Below, in pieces: positions 52,376-64,000 of a stretch of DNA of 64,000 nt; position 1 is the stretch's first letter, and the number at the start of each line of letters is the position of its first letter. Origin of the DNA: Rhizoctonia solani (lineage: Eukaryota > Basidiomycota > Agaricomycetes > Cantharellales > Ceratobasidiaceae); the NCBI RefSeq assembly GCF_016906535.1, contig NC_057372.1:3329501-3393500 (forward strand), written 5' to 3'. The notes under the pieces were generated by a model, which was not told where the DNA came from, did no database searches, and saw nothing but the letters and a program-made list of their open reading frames with translations. Position numbers and translations under genes: made by a program.

Positions 52376-55300
52376 TCATTTGATCCTCAATAAACCAGCA
52401 TCCACCGCTTCCTGTAACCCATGCTTTTCCACCATTTTCTTGGGTGCTATTGGCCGCCCAGCTACCGGAGGAAACACCTCACTACCATCTTCGGGCTCCC
52501 CGTAAAGCAAATAGCGTGCGGCGTATTGATTCAATTGGCGCGCAGTCTCTTCTGGACCCTTTTTTCGCGTACTAAACCCAAGGACATACAGCCGACTCTG
52601 AGCAAACTATAAGCATACATGCTCCACGCCTATTCTGAATTCAACGCCAGCCACTCACTCCATATAATGATCCAACCACTCCTTTATTAGAAATGAGGGC
52701 CGACTTTGTTCTGTTGCGAGCAGTGGCAAGTACTGAATTCTCAGTCCGGTCAAGAATCATTGAAGCGCTGGGATGATTTGGTATATTCTGTAAGTTCATT
52801 TTCTCTTCCTGACTGGTCATTATAACTAGAATTGTAGTTGTGCAGTTGATAGCGCTTTTATTCTTCTTAGCTATCCACACGATGGGTGAAATCCATCAGC
52901 ATCTTAATATTAATGTGAAGAGGAGGACAAAGAATACCTTGCTTCACCGGGACAGTAAAACCCCAGTAAATACAACAGTCCACCGAGCTCTGGCTCAAAG
53001 ATGATGGTAAATTCTTGGTGTTGGAAGCTAGCAATAATATCACTGGTGAGGAATGAGCGCAAAATTGAGAAACTGCTCGCTCAATAGCTTCAGAATCATC
53101 AAGCGCCCCTGGATATAACACGACACGCTTGGTGATACTATGAAACTAAGGGATCAAATGTAAGAAATTTATATATATCCCGACCGACATATTTAGTACC
53201 TACCAATCTCTGATACGAGCGTAGTGAACCTTGACCTTCTAAGAAACATATCACCTTGTCATACTGTTCGCACAAAAAGCATATCAAGGGTATTACTTCA
53301 AACCCTTCGTCGAGAGCAAAATACGTGAAGCCCGGTGTGTCTTGGAACTCGACTTGCGGAGGCGCCGATCCCGGTCTACAACACATGTCCTTTCAGTAAA
53401 GAATCTTTTTATAGCATACCAGCATACCTCATCGCCGGGGTTAACATCATCTCATCAGAATCTGAGTCTTCCTCAACTACAAGAATTCCTTCTTGAGCAG
53501 CCGCTTCAAGCCCGTTTTGAGCAACGAATCCAGTCGAAACTTCCGGTAGGGGGAGGCCACCATCGTGCTCCTTACCCCATTGCAAGACTTCCAAAAGATA
53601 ATCATTTGCACGCTCTACGATCGTAATTGGAGTCCAGGCTTCGACTAGGCGTGGGCCATGTATAGAGTGAAATTGTATCCAATCCTAATTATATGTTAAG
53701 TATTTCCTTCCCCGATGTACGAATAAACTCACCTGGTATACCTGCGCTTTCATTTCAAGCGGAATTTCAGACAGCATCACATCGTAAAGGGGTCGTAGTA
53801 TCGTAACAGATGCTCGGAACGACGCTCCGTCATTTGGCCACGGTTGGGCCATGTCAAGAATAATTTCACCCGAGGGATACAGCGAATAATCTTCACTACA
53901 GGCTACGATAATATTATTCTGTGCCTGGTGGTTCATCCGCTGTGCAGTATCTATCCAAACTGAATCAAAAATAGTTGTGCCCAAGAGCGGAAAAATTTAC
54001 ATTGCTTTTCGTTGACTGGCCATCCGACATGGATAACCCATGAATTCTCCCCTTCGATTTTGATCTTCGGAGAAAGCGACTCCGGAACTAAGAGGACTAA
54101 ACTGTCATCTTGAAAGAGACTTTCATAAATTCGGTCCTTTTTTGAAGATTCCACAATGTGAACTGGGATATCGGCCACACCTTCGATCTTTAGGAATTTA
54201 GTCCGACTGCAAAATTATTTGTTCCAAGGTATTCAATTACCAGGATTTTGTATGTCTTCAGAGAAACAGGACCACAAGGCATGTAGCATACGATTCGTTG
54301 CTTTTTGTTCATCATCGCGCACGTGAAGAGGAGAACATCGGCCTCGGTATCCACCAGCAGACTGACAGGAGCATGACCATCAGAACCACCTGGTGATTGA
54401 GAACGACACTTACTGATAGGGTGGATTCACTTCGCTCGTGGCCCACGAGTTCAATAAGACGGGCACTAATTAAACTAAGTATCGCTTGACCAAAGTCGTA
54501 ATTAATATGTGTTTACATTTGGATGTTTCAGGGCTTGTTGAACGAGTTCCAGTCTGATCTTCATAGCCTAAGTCCAAAAGAGTGAGCATAGCGTAGATGG
54601 TGCATATTGATGGCATAGCTTACCAGAGGTCAAATACTCCCCAATACCGATAGTCCTGGAGGATGATGCGTTATAGGGAAGTATCAACCAGGTGATCTTA
54701 GGACTTACTCTGATGGCGGCGAAACAAGCTGCGGTTCTTCGCCATAATGTCCTTCAGGTTTGATTCGATGCGGCAAAAACGAGGAAGTAGCATAAGATCC
54801 TTTATAATTTCGTGTATCTTCCCTGTTCAATTCATACGGTGGACATTCATTCAAGATTCAAAACTAAATACGGGCTTACGCAGACAAATCATTCGCAGAA
54901 TAAGCGCCACCACCTGCATCGTTCAACTCTGCATCGGCTTCAACTCGAAGAAGTCCCTCGTCAACGGCTGGTTGCAGTCCATACTGCGTTACGAATTCGG
55001 TTGGGACTTCGGGCAATAGATCAGCCAGAGGCATTTCAAGAGTAGATTTCCGCATTAGTGATCGTGGACTTTTATACGCAAGGGGCCCAAGGATGAATCG
55101 GTTCGCGCGACGTACGAGCTCGCTTGGCTTCCAGGAACTAACAGACCGCTGACCTTGTTGTGAGTGAAGTTGAATCCAGTCCTGCTTTCGTGCTCAAAAG
55201 GTACCAATAGACTTCAGAAGTGTAGAATACTTACAAGGTAAGCCTCTTCTTTAGCCTCAAACGATATCTCAGATAGCCTTTCTTCAAAAAGTGGTCGTAA

Positions 55301-56203
55301 AATGTCCACTGATGCCCTAAACCCTACGGTATCATTTGGCCATGCTACCGTCTGAGACACAATTTCAGATCCAGAATAATATAGCTCCTTGTCTCCCGAA
55401 AAGGCCAGGAGAATGTTGGTCGATGTATGGTGAACACGCCTCTGTGTCACGTCTGCCCTTATTAGAAGAATTAAGAGTGACTACAAATAAGCTCACATTG
55501 ACGCTTGCTAATTGGCCACCCGACATGAATGACAGTATATTCCGAAACTTCCTTGGCTGGGTTGGTTGGGATATCCATTTCTGAGAACAAAGCGATTGAA
55601 CGCTTTTCCTTGAGAAATTTGTCGAAGCAGAAATCGATCGCTGTTTTAGTACGCGATTCAGGGATTATCACACTCGTTTCCGTCACACTATCAATCTTTC
55701 AATAGAAGTATACTATGTAAAGATTACTGCGTAACTAACAATGTGAACGAATCACTCACAAGACTTTTGTAGAGCTTCAGTAGATAAGTGCCGCAAGTCA
55801 TGTAACACACAATTTTGGGTCGATCATATAGAAGAGAACAAAGAAACAGGAGAATATCTGCCTCGTCGTCCAAGAGCAATCTTGATCAAGTGTTGGCATT
55901 TCTTATTATTCACAATTTCGAGTGTGTTACTAACCGGTATGGTTGGGCTAACCCTGCTCCATCATCTTCTTTTAGGCCACCAGATGAGGTTCGATCGGTT
56001 TGATCTGAAGGTATTGATTGACCCTCAGACCCACTAATAACATATTTTTTGGCCAAGCTCCCTTTTGATAAGGCCCCAGCTACTAGCGACATTGCTCGTG
56101 CTGCCTCGGATAACTTTACCGCTGCCTTGGCCAAACTCTCTGCAGCACGAGACAACGACGCTGCCCGTGCAGCCTGAATTTCCGATGTGGAATCATTCTC
56201 CAT
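52376..56203 (-). CDS. Chimeric paralogue P7/P6: three modules (A-A-B)
   Basis: The start is MENDSTSEIQAARAAS at 56203, then AAESLAKAAVKLSEAARAM. First module A: LLDDEADILLFLCSLLYDR, YTVIHVGWPISKRQ, TSTNILLAFSGDKELYY, ANRFILGPLAYKSPRSL and PEVPTEFVTQYGLQPAVDE (to about 54900). No B module or new N-terminal helix follows. Instead come linker exons (EGHYGEEPQLVSPPSE; TIGIGEYLTS; YEDQTGTRSTSPETS; NPPYQ) and a second module A (EADVLLFTCAMMNKKQ; WVIHVGWPVNEKQ; HQAQNNIIVACSEDYSLY), then module B (YFALDEGFEVIPLICFL; VILLLASNTKNLPSSL; CCIYWGFTVPVKQ) and the tail NQYAARYLLYGEPEDGS, VDAGLLRIK, with TGA at 52376. Either one fused gene or two truncated ones; the missing parts are exactly complementary, so I prefer fusion. 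Confidence 0.6.
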
Positions 56204-57213
56204 AGATGTCGGGACTCAATAACTGGCGGATAACTGCCGAACCGCAACGAGAGTTTAGAGAAGATCGCCGAGTGGCTAGAACTAAGCACGTGGCTACCTT
56301 AGTCATGTAGTGTTAAACGCTGGGCGGCTAATGCGCTTATCATCCTGAGCGGGCAAGGTAAAGGCTCTCGAGCTCCACGATAGCTTGAGCCATACTGGCT
56401 GTAGTAGTACTTAGATGGTGCTTGGAAGTTATGGTAATTCCCTTGATAAACTCTGAACCTTCTGGATATGCGGCACTCACCAAAAATATGCTTGAAAGAG
56501 GCCTTTAGCTCGCTCGCACATCCTCATCATATCTTCGCTATTAGTTGACTACTACACCTCATTTTTGTTAGCTTCTTGATCTTTGTCCTAGTATTTCAGT
56601 AGTGATTGGTGCTATGGATAGTAATAGGCTAAATATTGACCTGCGTTTATTTGACGAAACTTACTCCTGAGTTCCAAAGGGATTCTCACATGGTTGAAGT
56701 TAAGGTATGACAGTTGTCGAGCCACCTGGAGTTCTGAGTCCCATTTATCTTGCAAAATAAATCTCACTGATGGATTGCCTGCATAATCTTGCTTTATTCA
56801 CACTCTGTGCACAAATGACTAGTACTGAACACAGTGAATGGCTAAGCACCGGTTGTGAACGGTGTATATTAAAGAATGGTAAACATACGAGCGTGGATGA
56901 TTGGATGGCAAAGCGTTAGTTAGTGGCCTTGGGTAGATCAACAAATTCATCGAACAAAGGACATTATTACATAACCTATTTCGGATTTACAGCGGGAACA
57001 ACAACGCACTACTGGAGCACTGAACGGAAATGACGTCAGGTTAGTGTGCATGCCTGTCGTTTTGTCGTCATATGTACCTTATATGCGTGGTTGCCGCATT
57101 TTTAAGATGCCAAGTTAGACGAAGAACCCGATTGTTATCCGGGGAATCAGGTTCAGCCCAGCTGGCCGAGCCCCCTCCATTTTGTCCACGATCGATCCCC
57201 CTACTCATCACCC
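56204..57213. other. Spacer between divergently transcribed genes
   Basis: It lies between the minus-strand chimeric gene and the plus-strand gene at 57214 and should hold both promoters. A CT-rich leader precedes 57214. I see no coding or repeat signal. Confidence 0.4.
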
Positions 57214-57717
57214 ATGAACGAGCAGGACGGCCCGGTTTCGAAATCCAACACATCCAACCTAGAAGTTCCGCACGAACAACTCTTGGTACCTGGGCCTTCC
57301 TCCGCCCCGCTTTCGCCAGAGGCGCAACATGTTCCCTTTTTTGGCGCATCGCCAGGTGGACGCGTAATGTTGACATTCCCTTCTCGAAACTCGCCGTACC
57401 CGGCATCCTCTCCTCGACCAGCGCGCTACGAAACGATCACACCCGTCTCAGAGCTACCTGCAGGAGACGGTAATCAATCGATACCTGAGAAAACAGCTCC
57501 CTTGCGACTCGTAACAGACGAAAGTCTAGCTCTATTGCTCAACTCGAATACCCATGACTTTGACCACCAAACGAGCTCTGACCCAAGCGAAAATAACATA
57601 GAAGCCTGGATAGAAGCTTCTAAGCAAACAATTATCGATGTGAATAATAAAAAGCAGCCTCTACCAGAAGGAGATGGCAAGTCATGCGACGAGTCAGGAA
57701 GTGCTACTCGTCGTTAG
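57214..57717 (+). CDS. Small Pro/Ser-rich hypothetical protein (167 residues)
   Basis: Single-exon frame from ATG (MNEQDGPVSKSNTSNL) to TAG. It is low in complexity, with Pro/Ser-rich N-terminal half (PGPSSAPLSPEAQ; NSPYPASSPRPARYET) and an acidic, Asn/Asp-rich second half (HDFDHQTSSDPSENNIE; EAWIEASKQTIIDVNNK). It has no signal peptide or membrane segment. The frame is intact, the leader is pyrimidine-rich and the codon use is even. Its neighbours are the chimeric paralogue (divergent) and the ABC transporter (convergent). I recognise no domain; it is probably largely disordered. Confidence 0.5.
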   Translation: MNEQDGPVSKSNTSNLEVPHEQLLVPGPSSAPLSPEAQHVPFFGASPGGRVMLTFPSRNSPYPASSPRPARYETITPVSELPAGDGNQSIPEKTAPLRLVTDESLALLLNSNTHDFDHQTSSDPSENNIEAWIEASKQTIIDVNNKKQPLPEGDGKSCDESGSATRR

Positions 57718-58269
57718 TTGGTGAGAGCCTTTGTTTCCAGTGCACAGACATTGTGTTTATAGCCTACGTATACATACTCGCCTTAAGCATCAGGGCTTGT
57801 TATGTTCTGCGCCAGAACTTGCTGAGATCCTGAATTATTTTCAGTTTTTCTTTTAACCACAAGTAGGTCTACACTCGTAGCATCTTTTAACTCTCCCCTA
57901 AAGTAAGACAGCAGGCATTCGTCATCTCAACATAGATCCTTGAACCTCCTATCTTGAGTAAATAATACATGCTTCGCATATCACATTCCGTTCAATAGTA
58001 GAATGCATCGTGCGGCTTCGTTTTAAGGAACGTTTTTTTGGTACTGAAATGTCGGCATTGTTATGCGTGAGGTTGAAGACGTAATAATCAATGCGTGGTT
58101 CCTCGTACGTCCCAGGTGATAAACACCGATACAAACCAAGGTATTTGATTAAAGTAATAGCCAAAGACAATAGTATTTGGTGTGCGAAAGTAAAACGATG
58201 ATCACTGCGGAAATACAGAAATAAACGCCCAACAATGCCGCATATATAGGCAGACCAACCTCAAATATT
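57718..58269. other. Convergent 3' spacer, no gene recognised
   Basis: AT-rich DNA between the ends of the small plus-strand gene and the minus-strand ABC transporter. No supported feature. Confidence 0.4.
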
Positions 58270-61200
58270 TCACAACTGCGATCGAATGAGCTACAAAACA
58301 TCGCTAGATTAGGGAAGATTCACTTTACAACCTCATTACTTACGTCTACGTAACGTCCATTGAGAGCGAGCAACTCCAAGTGGCTACCACTTTCAACTAT
58401 TCGGCCTTCTTCAACCACGTGAATCACATCAGCTCCTTGAATAGTGGACAGCCGGTGTGCAATCGAGATGGTTGTCCTGCCTTTGGACGCCTGTTCTAAA
58501 GCTTCTTTGACCGATCGTTCTGACTCGGCATCAAGTGCCTATGGGGTCGGTTAGAGAGTGAGTCAACCCAGAATTTGAGTGCTTACGGAAGTAGCCTCGT
58601 CCAACTAAAGGTGGGCGTCAGAATATCGAACGTGTAGACATAAGGGGCCAGGCTCACCAATAGAATCTTGGGATTCCGTAAAAGTGCTCGTGCAATACAT
58701 ATTCTCTGAACGGTATAAATAATCAAATACGGGGTATACGTGGTAATAAAAAAACGAACCTGTCTCTGGCCGCCACTCATCTGGGAACCCTTAAACCCAA
58801 CACTGGTATCAAATCCCTGAGGGAGTGACTGAATAAACTCCAGGATACTGGCATCACGACAAGCGCGCTCCAGCTGTTCCTGGGAAATGGACGCTTCCCC
58901 GAGAGTGATATTTTCATGGAATGTGCCCTTGTCTTTACTCAGTTTTGATTCCAGTTACTGCTTCCTAGCTTACCTCGTACAGAATCGCGTCTTGTGAGAC
59001 TAGTGCTATGTGACTACGGTATTCTTCCAAAGGAATATACCGAATATCTTGTCCATCGAGAGAGATGGTGCCAGTGGTTGGGTCATAAAACCTCGAAATC
59101 ATTGATATGATGCTGCTTTTACCTCCACCGGATGGTCCTGACGCGCAAGCTCAATATTTCGGGGGAACAAGGAGTTTCTTTGCTACACTTACCACAGAAA
59201 GCGATAGACTGTCCAGGCTTAATAGTGAAACTTACATCAGACACCGCAGGTTTCGGTCGTGAGGCATACTTCAGGGTACATGAGTTGAAAGTCAATTCTC
59301 CTTCGACTTTATCTAAACCCTTATATTCAGGCGGATTCGGGTTTGATAGGTTTAGTGCAGCAACTTGGGGTTGTCGATCTTCCCAGTCGCATACACTCCG
59401 GAAACCGTGTACCATCCGTGCCCAGTCGGGAATGAAGGTAAACATTCGGCTCGCAGAGTAGCCTGAATGAAATATCATGATACATGCAGCACCAGCAGAG
59501 GACTTTGTACCTACCGGCAATAACAATAGCTTCGAACGACGAATACAATCCTTCCAAGGTAACCTGTCCACGTAGGTATAGAGCCGTACCCCACCACTTT
59601 ACGCTATTTTAGTTTTTATTTTCTACTCATGAAGTCAATGGAACTAACCATAACGATTGAACTTAGAATCAGAATGCTGCCTATGCCAACACCGAATCCA
59701 ATAGCCCCAATGGCCAAGTTACGCCCCTTTGCAGAGTATTTAGACGCAGATTTGTCAAATTGTTGCATAACTGCATCTTCACGTCCAAGAGCTGCTACTG
59801 TCTAAGAAACAGGTGAGCCCTGGTCCATGATGCAGAACATACAAGTAAGGACTCACCTTGATAGCATCTACGTTCTCGCTTGCAAACGCCGAGGCTTCCT
59901 CTCGAGGTTTCTGAATTTGGCGCTCATATTTTTCGATAAAAATAATGTTGTAATAGGCAGCAGCAATGATGAACGGGATGGGTGATATCCCTAGAAGTGT
60001 AAGTTTCCAGGATACTGAAGGCAAATCAGGAACTATGATATATATCTTTTCCCGAAAAGGCTTACGAATAAGACCCAGGACAAGGCTCCCCACGAAACTG
60101 TGGAATGCAATTCAGAGAGAAATAGGAAGCCTACAAGTGAGTGACTTACTTGCCAGTCGCCGATACGAGCTGCTGCCAGACAAGTCCAATTGCAGAAGCT
60201 ATATTATTCGCATGAGTCGCAATTGCAGCCGTCAAAGCACCTGATGCATTCTCCTCTTTATCGAAATAACCAATTTCCTGAATTTGAGAGTTAGCCGGCG
60301 CTTACGGCGACAATGATAAACCATACCTACCTGCTTCAAAAGTGACGTTAACGATACTATTCTGAGTCTCCTATCGATCCTGTCGGCACCAGCAGAAAGG
60401 AAAAATCCAACCACGAAACTAGTTCCGATATTTATGATAGCTAGGATAAGGAACCAAAATGACCACTTTCGAGCTTCACGAAGTAGGCGAGCGTCATCAT
60501 CCTGAATTGAAAACGTCTTCATCACAAAACCTAACCCCAGATTTGAGTATTCTGAAATTGTAAGAGAGAAAGGTCTTACCAATAAGCCAGGCAGCAATAG
60601 GGAACGACGCTCCGCTGAAGCCGATGGTTTTGTCAAAAATTCGAATATGTGACATGGCCATACTCACATGGCCAAACCACCAAAGATTCCACCAACTATC
60701 CAAAATGAATATTTCGCAAGCATCCTAACGAAGCGGCTCGACAAACTACCAGCTGCATCTTTCTCGATGGGTTCGCCACGTTCCAGAGTCTCCGGATCAG
60801 TTGCGACGGTCGATCCATCAGAGTCAGGGCGGCATTTAATCAAGCGAGGTGACGCGGACAAAGTGGGCGGCGCGACACGTTCTGTCCCGGATGTTTCAGG
60901 CTTTTGGCTAGATGGTTGAGTTGCGGAGATTTGATGTTTGACCAGATTGCTGAAGACCCCGCCCAAGGCCTAATAAAGTTACGTGAGCGCATATAAGCGC
61001 CCTGGGACACGGACGCACCATCAATTCCTGGTATGTTCCCTCTTCTACGACTTTTCCGTTACTCATCGCAATAATCTTGTCCGCATTCTGAATAGATGAC
61101 AACCGATGCGCGATCAAACTGAACAAATCCATCAGCATTTGTCATCGACACTAAAAGTTTAAGCCCTACATTGTAGTCATCCCAGTTTCCGTTTGTTCCT

Positions 61201-63420
61201 TGTGTATCGCCTTCATCAACTTCTGTTCAGTTTCACTGTCTAACGCCGATGTCCCCTCGTCCAGCAACAATATCCTAGGTCTGCGTACCAACGCTCGAGC
61301 AGCAGCGATTCTTTGCCTCTGCCCACCGCTTAAAACACCTGTCCTTGCACCGCTCACCCGCGTATCCATACCATCGGGAAGATTACACACAAACTCCCAT
61401 GCTTGGGCCTGTTTTAGCGCCCACTCGACGCGCCTACGTACATCCTGTAACTGATCCTCGGAGGGGTCGGAAGGTAGCTCGTAAATTGTCCCGGTTAAGC
61501 CGTAGGCAACATTTTCGAAGATTGAGGCCGTGAATAATTGGGGTTCTTGTGAGACAAGGGAAGTCTGCGAGCGGAGCCAAGCGAGATTGAGAGACCGGGT
61601 ATCGTGCCCTGTAAGAAGAAGTTGACCATTGGACGGATCATAGTATCGCATAAGAAGAGCAGCAATAGTAGACTAGTAGAGAAGTTGGTGTGTGCCCTAC
61701 GAAATATGAAGATGGAGAACAAACCTTTCCGGAACCAGAAGCTGCAAGGCGAAATTTGTTTGGTAAACAACATCTCTAATGCGCTTGTAGAAACACACAC
61801 CTCCAACTAGCGCAGTAACCTTTCCACCCTCGAGGACCATACTAACACTGTCCAAGCTTTTATGGTCCGGCCGCGATGGGTACGAAAATGTTACATCTCT
61901 AAGTGCTATCTGCGCATTGACCTTTTCGTCTTCCCAAAGTTTGGCTCCGTCGGTCCGACATATATCGATCTTGGGTACGCGTTCAATATCTTTCAGAAGT
62001 TGTGCAGAGACTGAGATCGAATCCTTGATAGCAAGGATATGAGGGAGAATATTAACGACCGAGAATAGCGCTAGACGAGTAAATCAGTCTTATTTCCCGG
62101 TGAATAAGTGCAATATGAATACCGTTGAACATGTTCCAGAAAATGGTGAACCTAAGACCTGTTGAATTGGTACCGCAAAGAACACGATAGTCTGACTTAC
62201 ATCAACCCAACTTCCAGCCCATCACCAACAACAAGTCTACTCCCATACCAGACTACGGATCAAGGTTAGACACGCCGCTCAATATGAACCTCACGACCGA
62301 CTCACAGGTTAAGCTATAGATGAGGCTAATTACACAATTCACCATGGCTAATTCCATGCCTCGAACGATCGACCTCCACTTTGCTATCCTTTGTAGCTAC
62401 AGAAAGAGGCATCAGCACCTCTCAATGAAGCCGCATGTACTGTCTTACGCGCTGAAGATATGCGTCATATTTCTTCGCCAGGAATGTTTCGGCCGCAAAG
62501 GACTGGACTACACGAACACTACTCAATATTTGTTCAAGAAGAGTACTAGCTTGGCCATCGATGGTTAGAAGTCGTCCTTCGGCTTTAGAGGAGAGTTGTC
62601 CAATGATGGTGAATGCAATAAACGAAAATGGAATAATGCTAAAAACGACTCCGGCGAGACGAGGAGCTCGAGAGAATGCCATAACAACTGGAAGGAGTTA
62701 GCCACAGGACGGGAGTTTTGGGGAGAAGAGCTCACTTGCGACGATCAGAGTGCTCATGCTAAAGTCGAATACGATCTGTTTAGCATTAAAATCCAAATGT
62801 TATGGACAATATGCTGACCTCCATATTAAGATCGAGAGTTTCTCTCCTACTGCGGCTCGGACCGAGGCGACATCTTTAATCATCCGTGTCCCAACTTCTC
62901 CGGGCCCGACATTTTCGAAAAATTCTGCGTCCTGGTGGATGACGGAACTTAAATAAGCTCTCCGAAGGCGATCAGTCATTCGGGACGAGGCGATGGAAAC
63001 TAACTCATGGTTAGCCTTACGAACAAACCAGATAAATGCGAGTCATACAGCAGCACATAAACAGGGTAGACATCAAAAATTGAAGGATGCCTATACCCAG
63101 GCTCACTCCAGACACAACGTTGGTTGTTCTGCGGATGTCAGACGCGGAGTCACCACCGACTATTGCAGTAGTCCATATTCCATAGACCAAGTCGAGTCTA
63201 TCCCAAAATATTTAGCAATGTATCTAGGCGTATAAATTCTAACCTACACGGGAAATGCAGCCCCGGAGATGATGGCCGTCACCGTTCCGAGAGCATATAG
63301 TATTTTGTCTGAGCGGTCGGCATAGGTAAAGGGATAGAAATACACTGGTCCCTTATATTTGGCAGGTCTAGTCGTGTTTATCGAGAGATCTGCGATGCCA
63401 TTATTTTTACCACCGCTCAT
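58270..63420 (-). CDS. Full-size ABCB (MDR/Ste6-type) ABC exporter
   Basis: ATG at 63418-63420 ([18 protein letters not shown]), followed by the [19 protein letters not shown] stretch typical just before membrane domain 1. Order: TMD1 (about 63300-62150), NBD1 (about 62000-60960), linker, TMD2 (60700-59300), NBD2 (59330-58320). NBD1: Walker A ASGSGK, Q-loop [10 protein letters not shown], signature [16 protein letters not shown], Walker [16 protein letters not shown]-loop [13 protein letters not shown]2: Walker [10 protein letters not shown], signature MSGGQRQ then [28 protein letters not shown], and [19 protein letters not shown]. The last intron (GTAAGT...TTGTAG) leads to LIRSQL and TGA at 58270. 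More than ten short introns fit. Such proteins pump hydrophobic drugs or lipopeptides out across the plasma membrane; the substrate is not predictable. All catalytic motifs are present. Confidence 0.9.
61725..61741 (-). other. 17-nt microexon encoding the NBD1 Walker A core
   Basis: CTTCTGGTTCCGGAAAG lies between an intron ending TTGCAG and one starting GTTTGT. Joined to VG before and [11 protein letters not shown] after, it gives the P-loop. If it were skipped, the P-loop would be lost and the frame shifted. Confidence 0.7.
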
Positions 63421-64000
63421 GATGATAGGGGAATATACATACAGGTGTCAGAGAACGAGGACACTTAAACGGGATGCGATACGCGCTGTGTTTGCTCTCA
63501 TTTGCGCACAAGCGCTGATTCAGCTTGGTGCGAGTCCCACAGCGATTCGCTGGCCTATGAGATTAAAATGCGACTTGACCCCCGCGCGAAGCTCGAGTGC
63601 AAATGACTCAGGAAAACAGCGGAGTATCTTGATGCTGATTTGCGCTTTGCCGTCATGAGTAAAGGTCGACCGAATGCCAATCGGTGGCCAAGCCCAACGT
63701 GGGTCACGAGTCATTCACGAGTCAGAGCAATAAGTAGTCAGTTCCGGCTACAGAGACTCAATGGATTGTCTTTTTTTGTGCCAATTTCCGAATTGTACTC
63801 CAGTGGGGAATCCTCGAGCGAGTGGAAGCCTAAGAAGATATTCCAATAATATTTCTAGTTATTTTCACTAAGGTTTCTTTGAGGACCCATTTGATGGTCA
63901 TTTATGAGTTTACGCCTCTACAACAGGGTGCGATAGAGTAATGATATTTGCAAAGGTGCATGGAGAGACGCTGTGGTCGCTGGAGGTTGCAACCATTGCA
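63421..64000. other. Upstream region of the ABC transporter, no gene recognised
   Basis: It should contain the transporter's promoter. Only short open frames without coding character occur up to the right edge. Confidence 0.4.

Noticed and set aside
1..64000. rRNA, intact tRNA genes, CRISPR arrays, bacterial operons or riboswitches
   Set aside because: None seen; the DNA is eukaryotic, and the only tRNA-like sequence is the defective insert at 34355-34524.

Overview
The window looks like nuclear DNA of a filamentous basidiomycete. The evidence is genes cut by many GT-AG introns of about 48-60 nt, a CHAT-type TPR repeat array, chromodomain Ty3/gypsy elements, and CpG-directed decay of repeats. 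A Rhizoctonia/Ceratobasidium-like member of the Cantharellales is my best guess from the style of the TPR array and gypsy elements. That is inference; no rRNA or marker gene is present.

Layout. 1-1940: TPR-repeat gene on the minus strand, frameshifted and running off the left edge. 4108-5437 and 6859-7480: two unrecognised minus-strand genes. 7783-9592: an unrecognised multi-exon plus-strand gene behind a TATA box. 10019-56203: a head-to-tail array of one gene family on the minus strand. It has four full paralogues (P1-P4), an orphan tail pseudogene, a paralogue split by transposons (P5), and a chimeric last member (P7/P6). 57214-57717: a small single-exon gene. 58270-63420: a full-size ABCB exporter on the minus strand.

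The paralogue family is the most novel part. Each full protein has an Ala-rich N-terminal helix, an acidic linker, and two tandem modules (A and B). I read both modules as degenerate second-RecA-domain (helicase C-terminal) folds of the DEAD-box type. No DEAD/Walker A half is visible. Intron positions are conserved between copies. No function can be assigned from sequence alone.

P5 carries a 25.5 kb transposon nest (25551-51075) inside what was a 49-nt intron. The outer element C is an old chromovirus. Into it inserted another chromovirus family (D, in its 5' LTR), a tRNA-related 170-bp element, a Copia element (E, intact 1621-codon frame), a younger copy of C's own family (B), and an inverted solo LTR (S). 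All six insertions still show target-site duplications. Both chromovirus families carry a 13-nt primer site 2 nt from the LTR that is complementary to the predicted transcript start (Tf1-like self-priming). B and C have a GGGAAAA slippery heptamer just before the gag stop.

Almost all differences between LTR pairs are C-to-T changes at CpG. CpG is also strongly depleted in the host P5 sequence flanking the nest, which suggests methylation or RIP-like mutation spreading out of the elements. Many host genes show single-base frameshifts, mostly in short homopolymers, which could be assembly errors.
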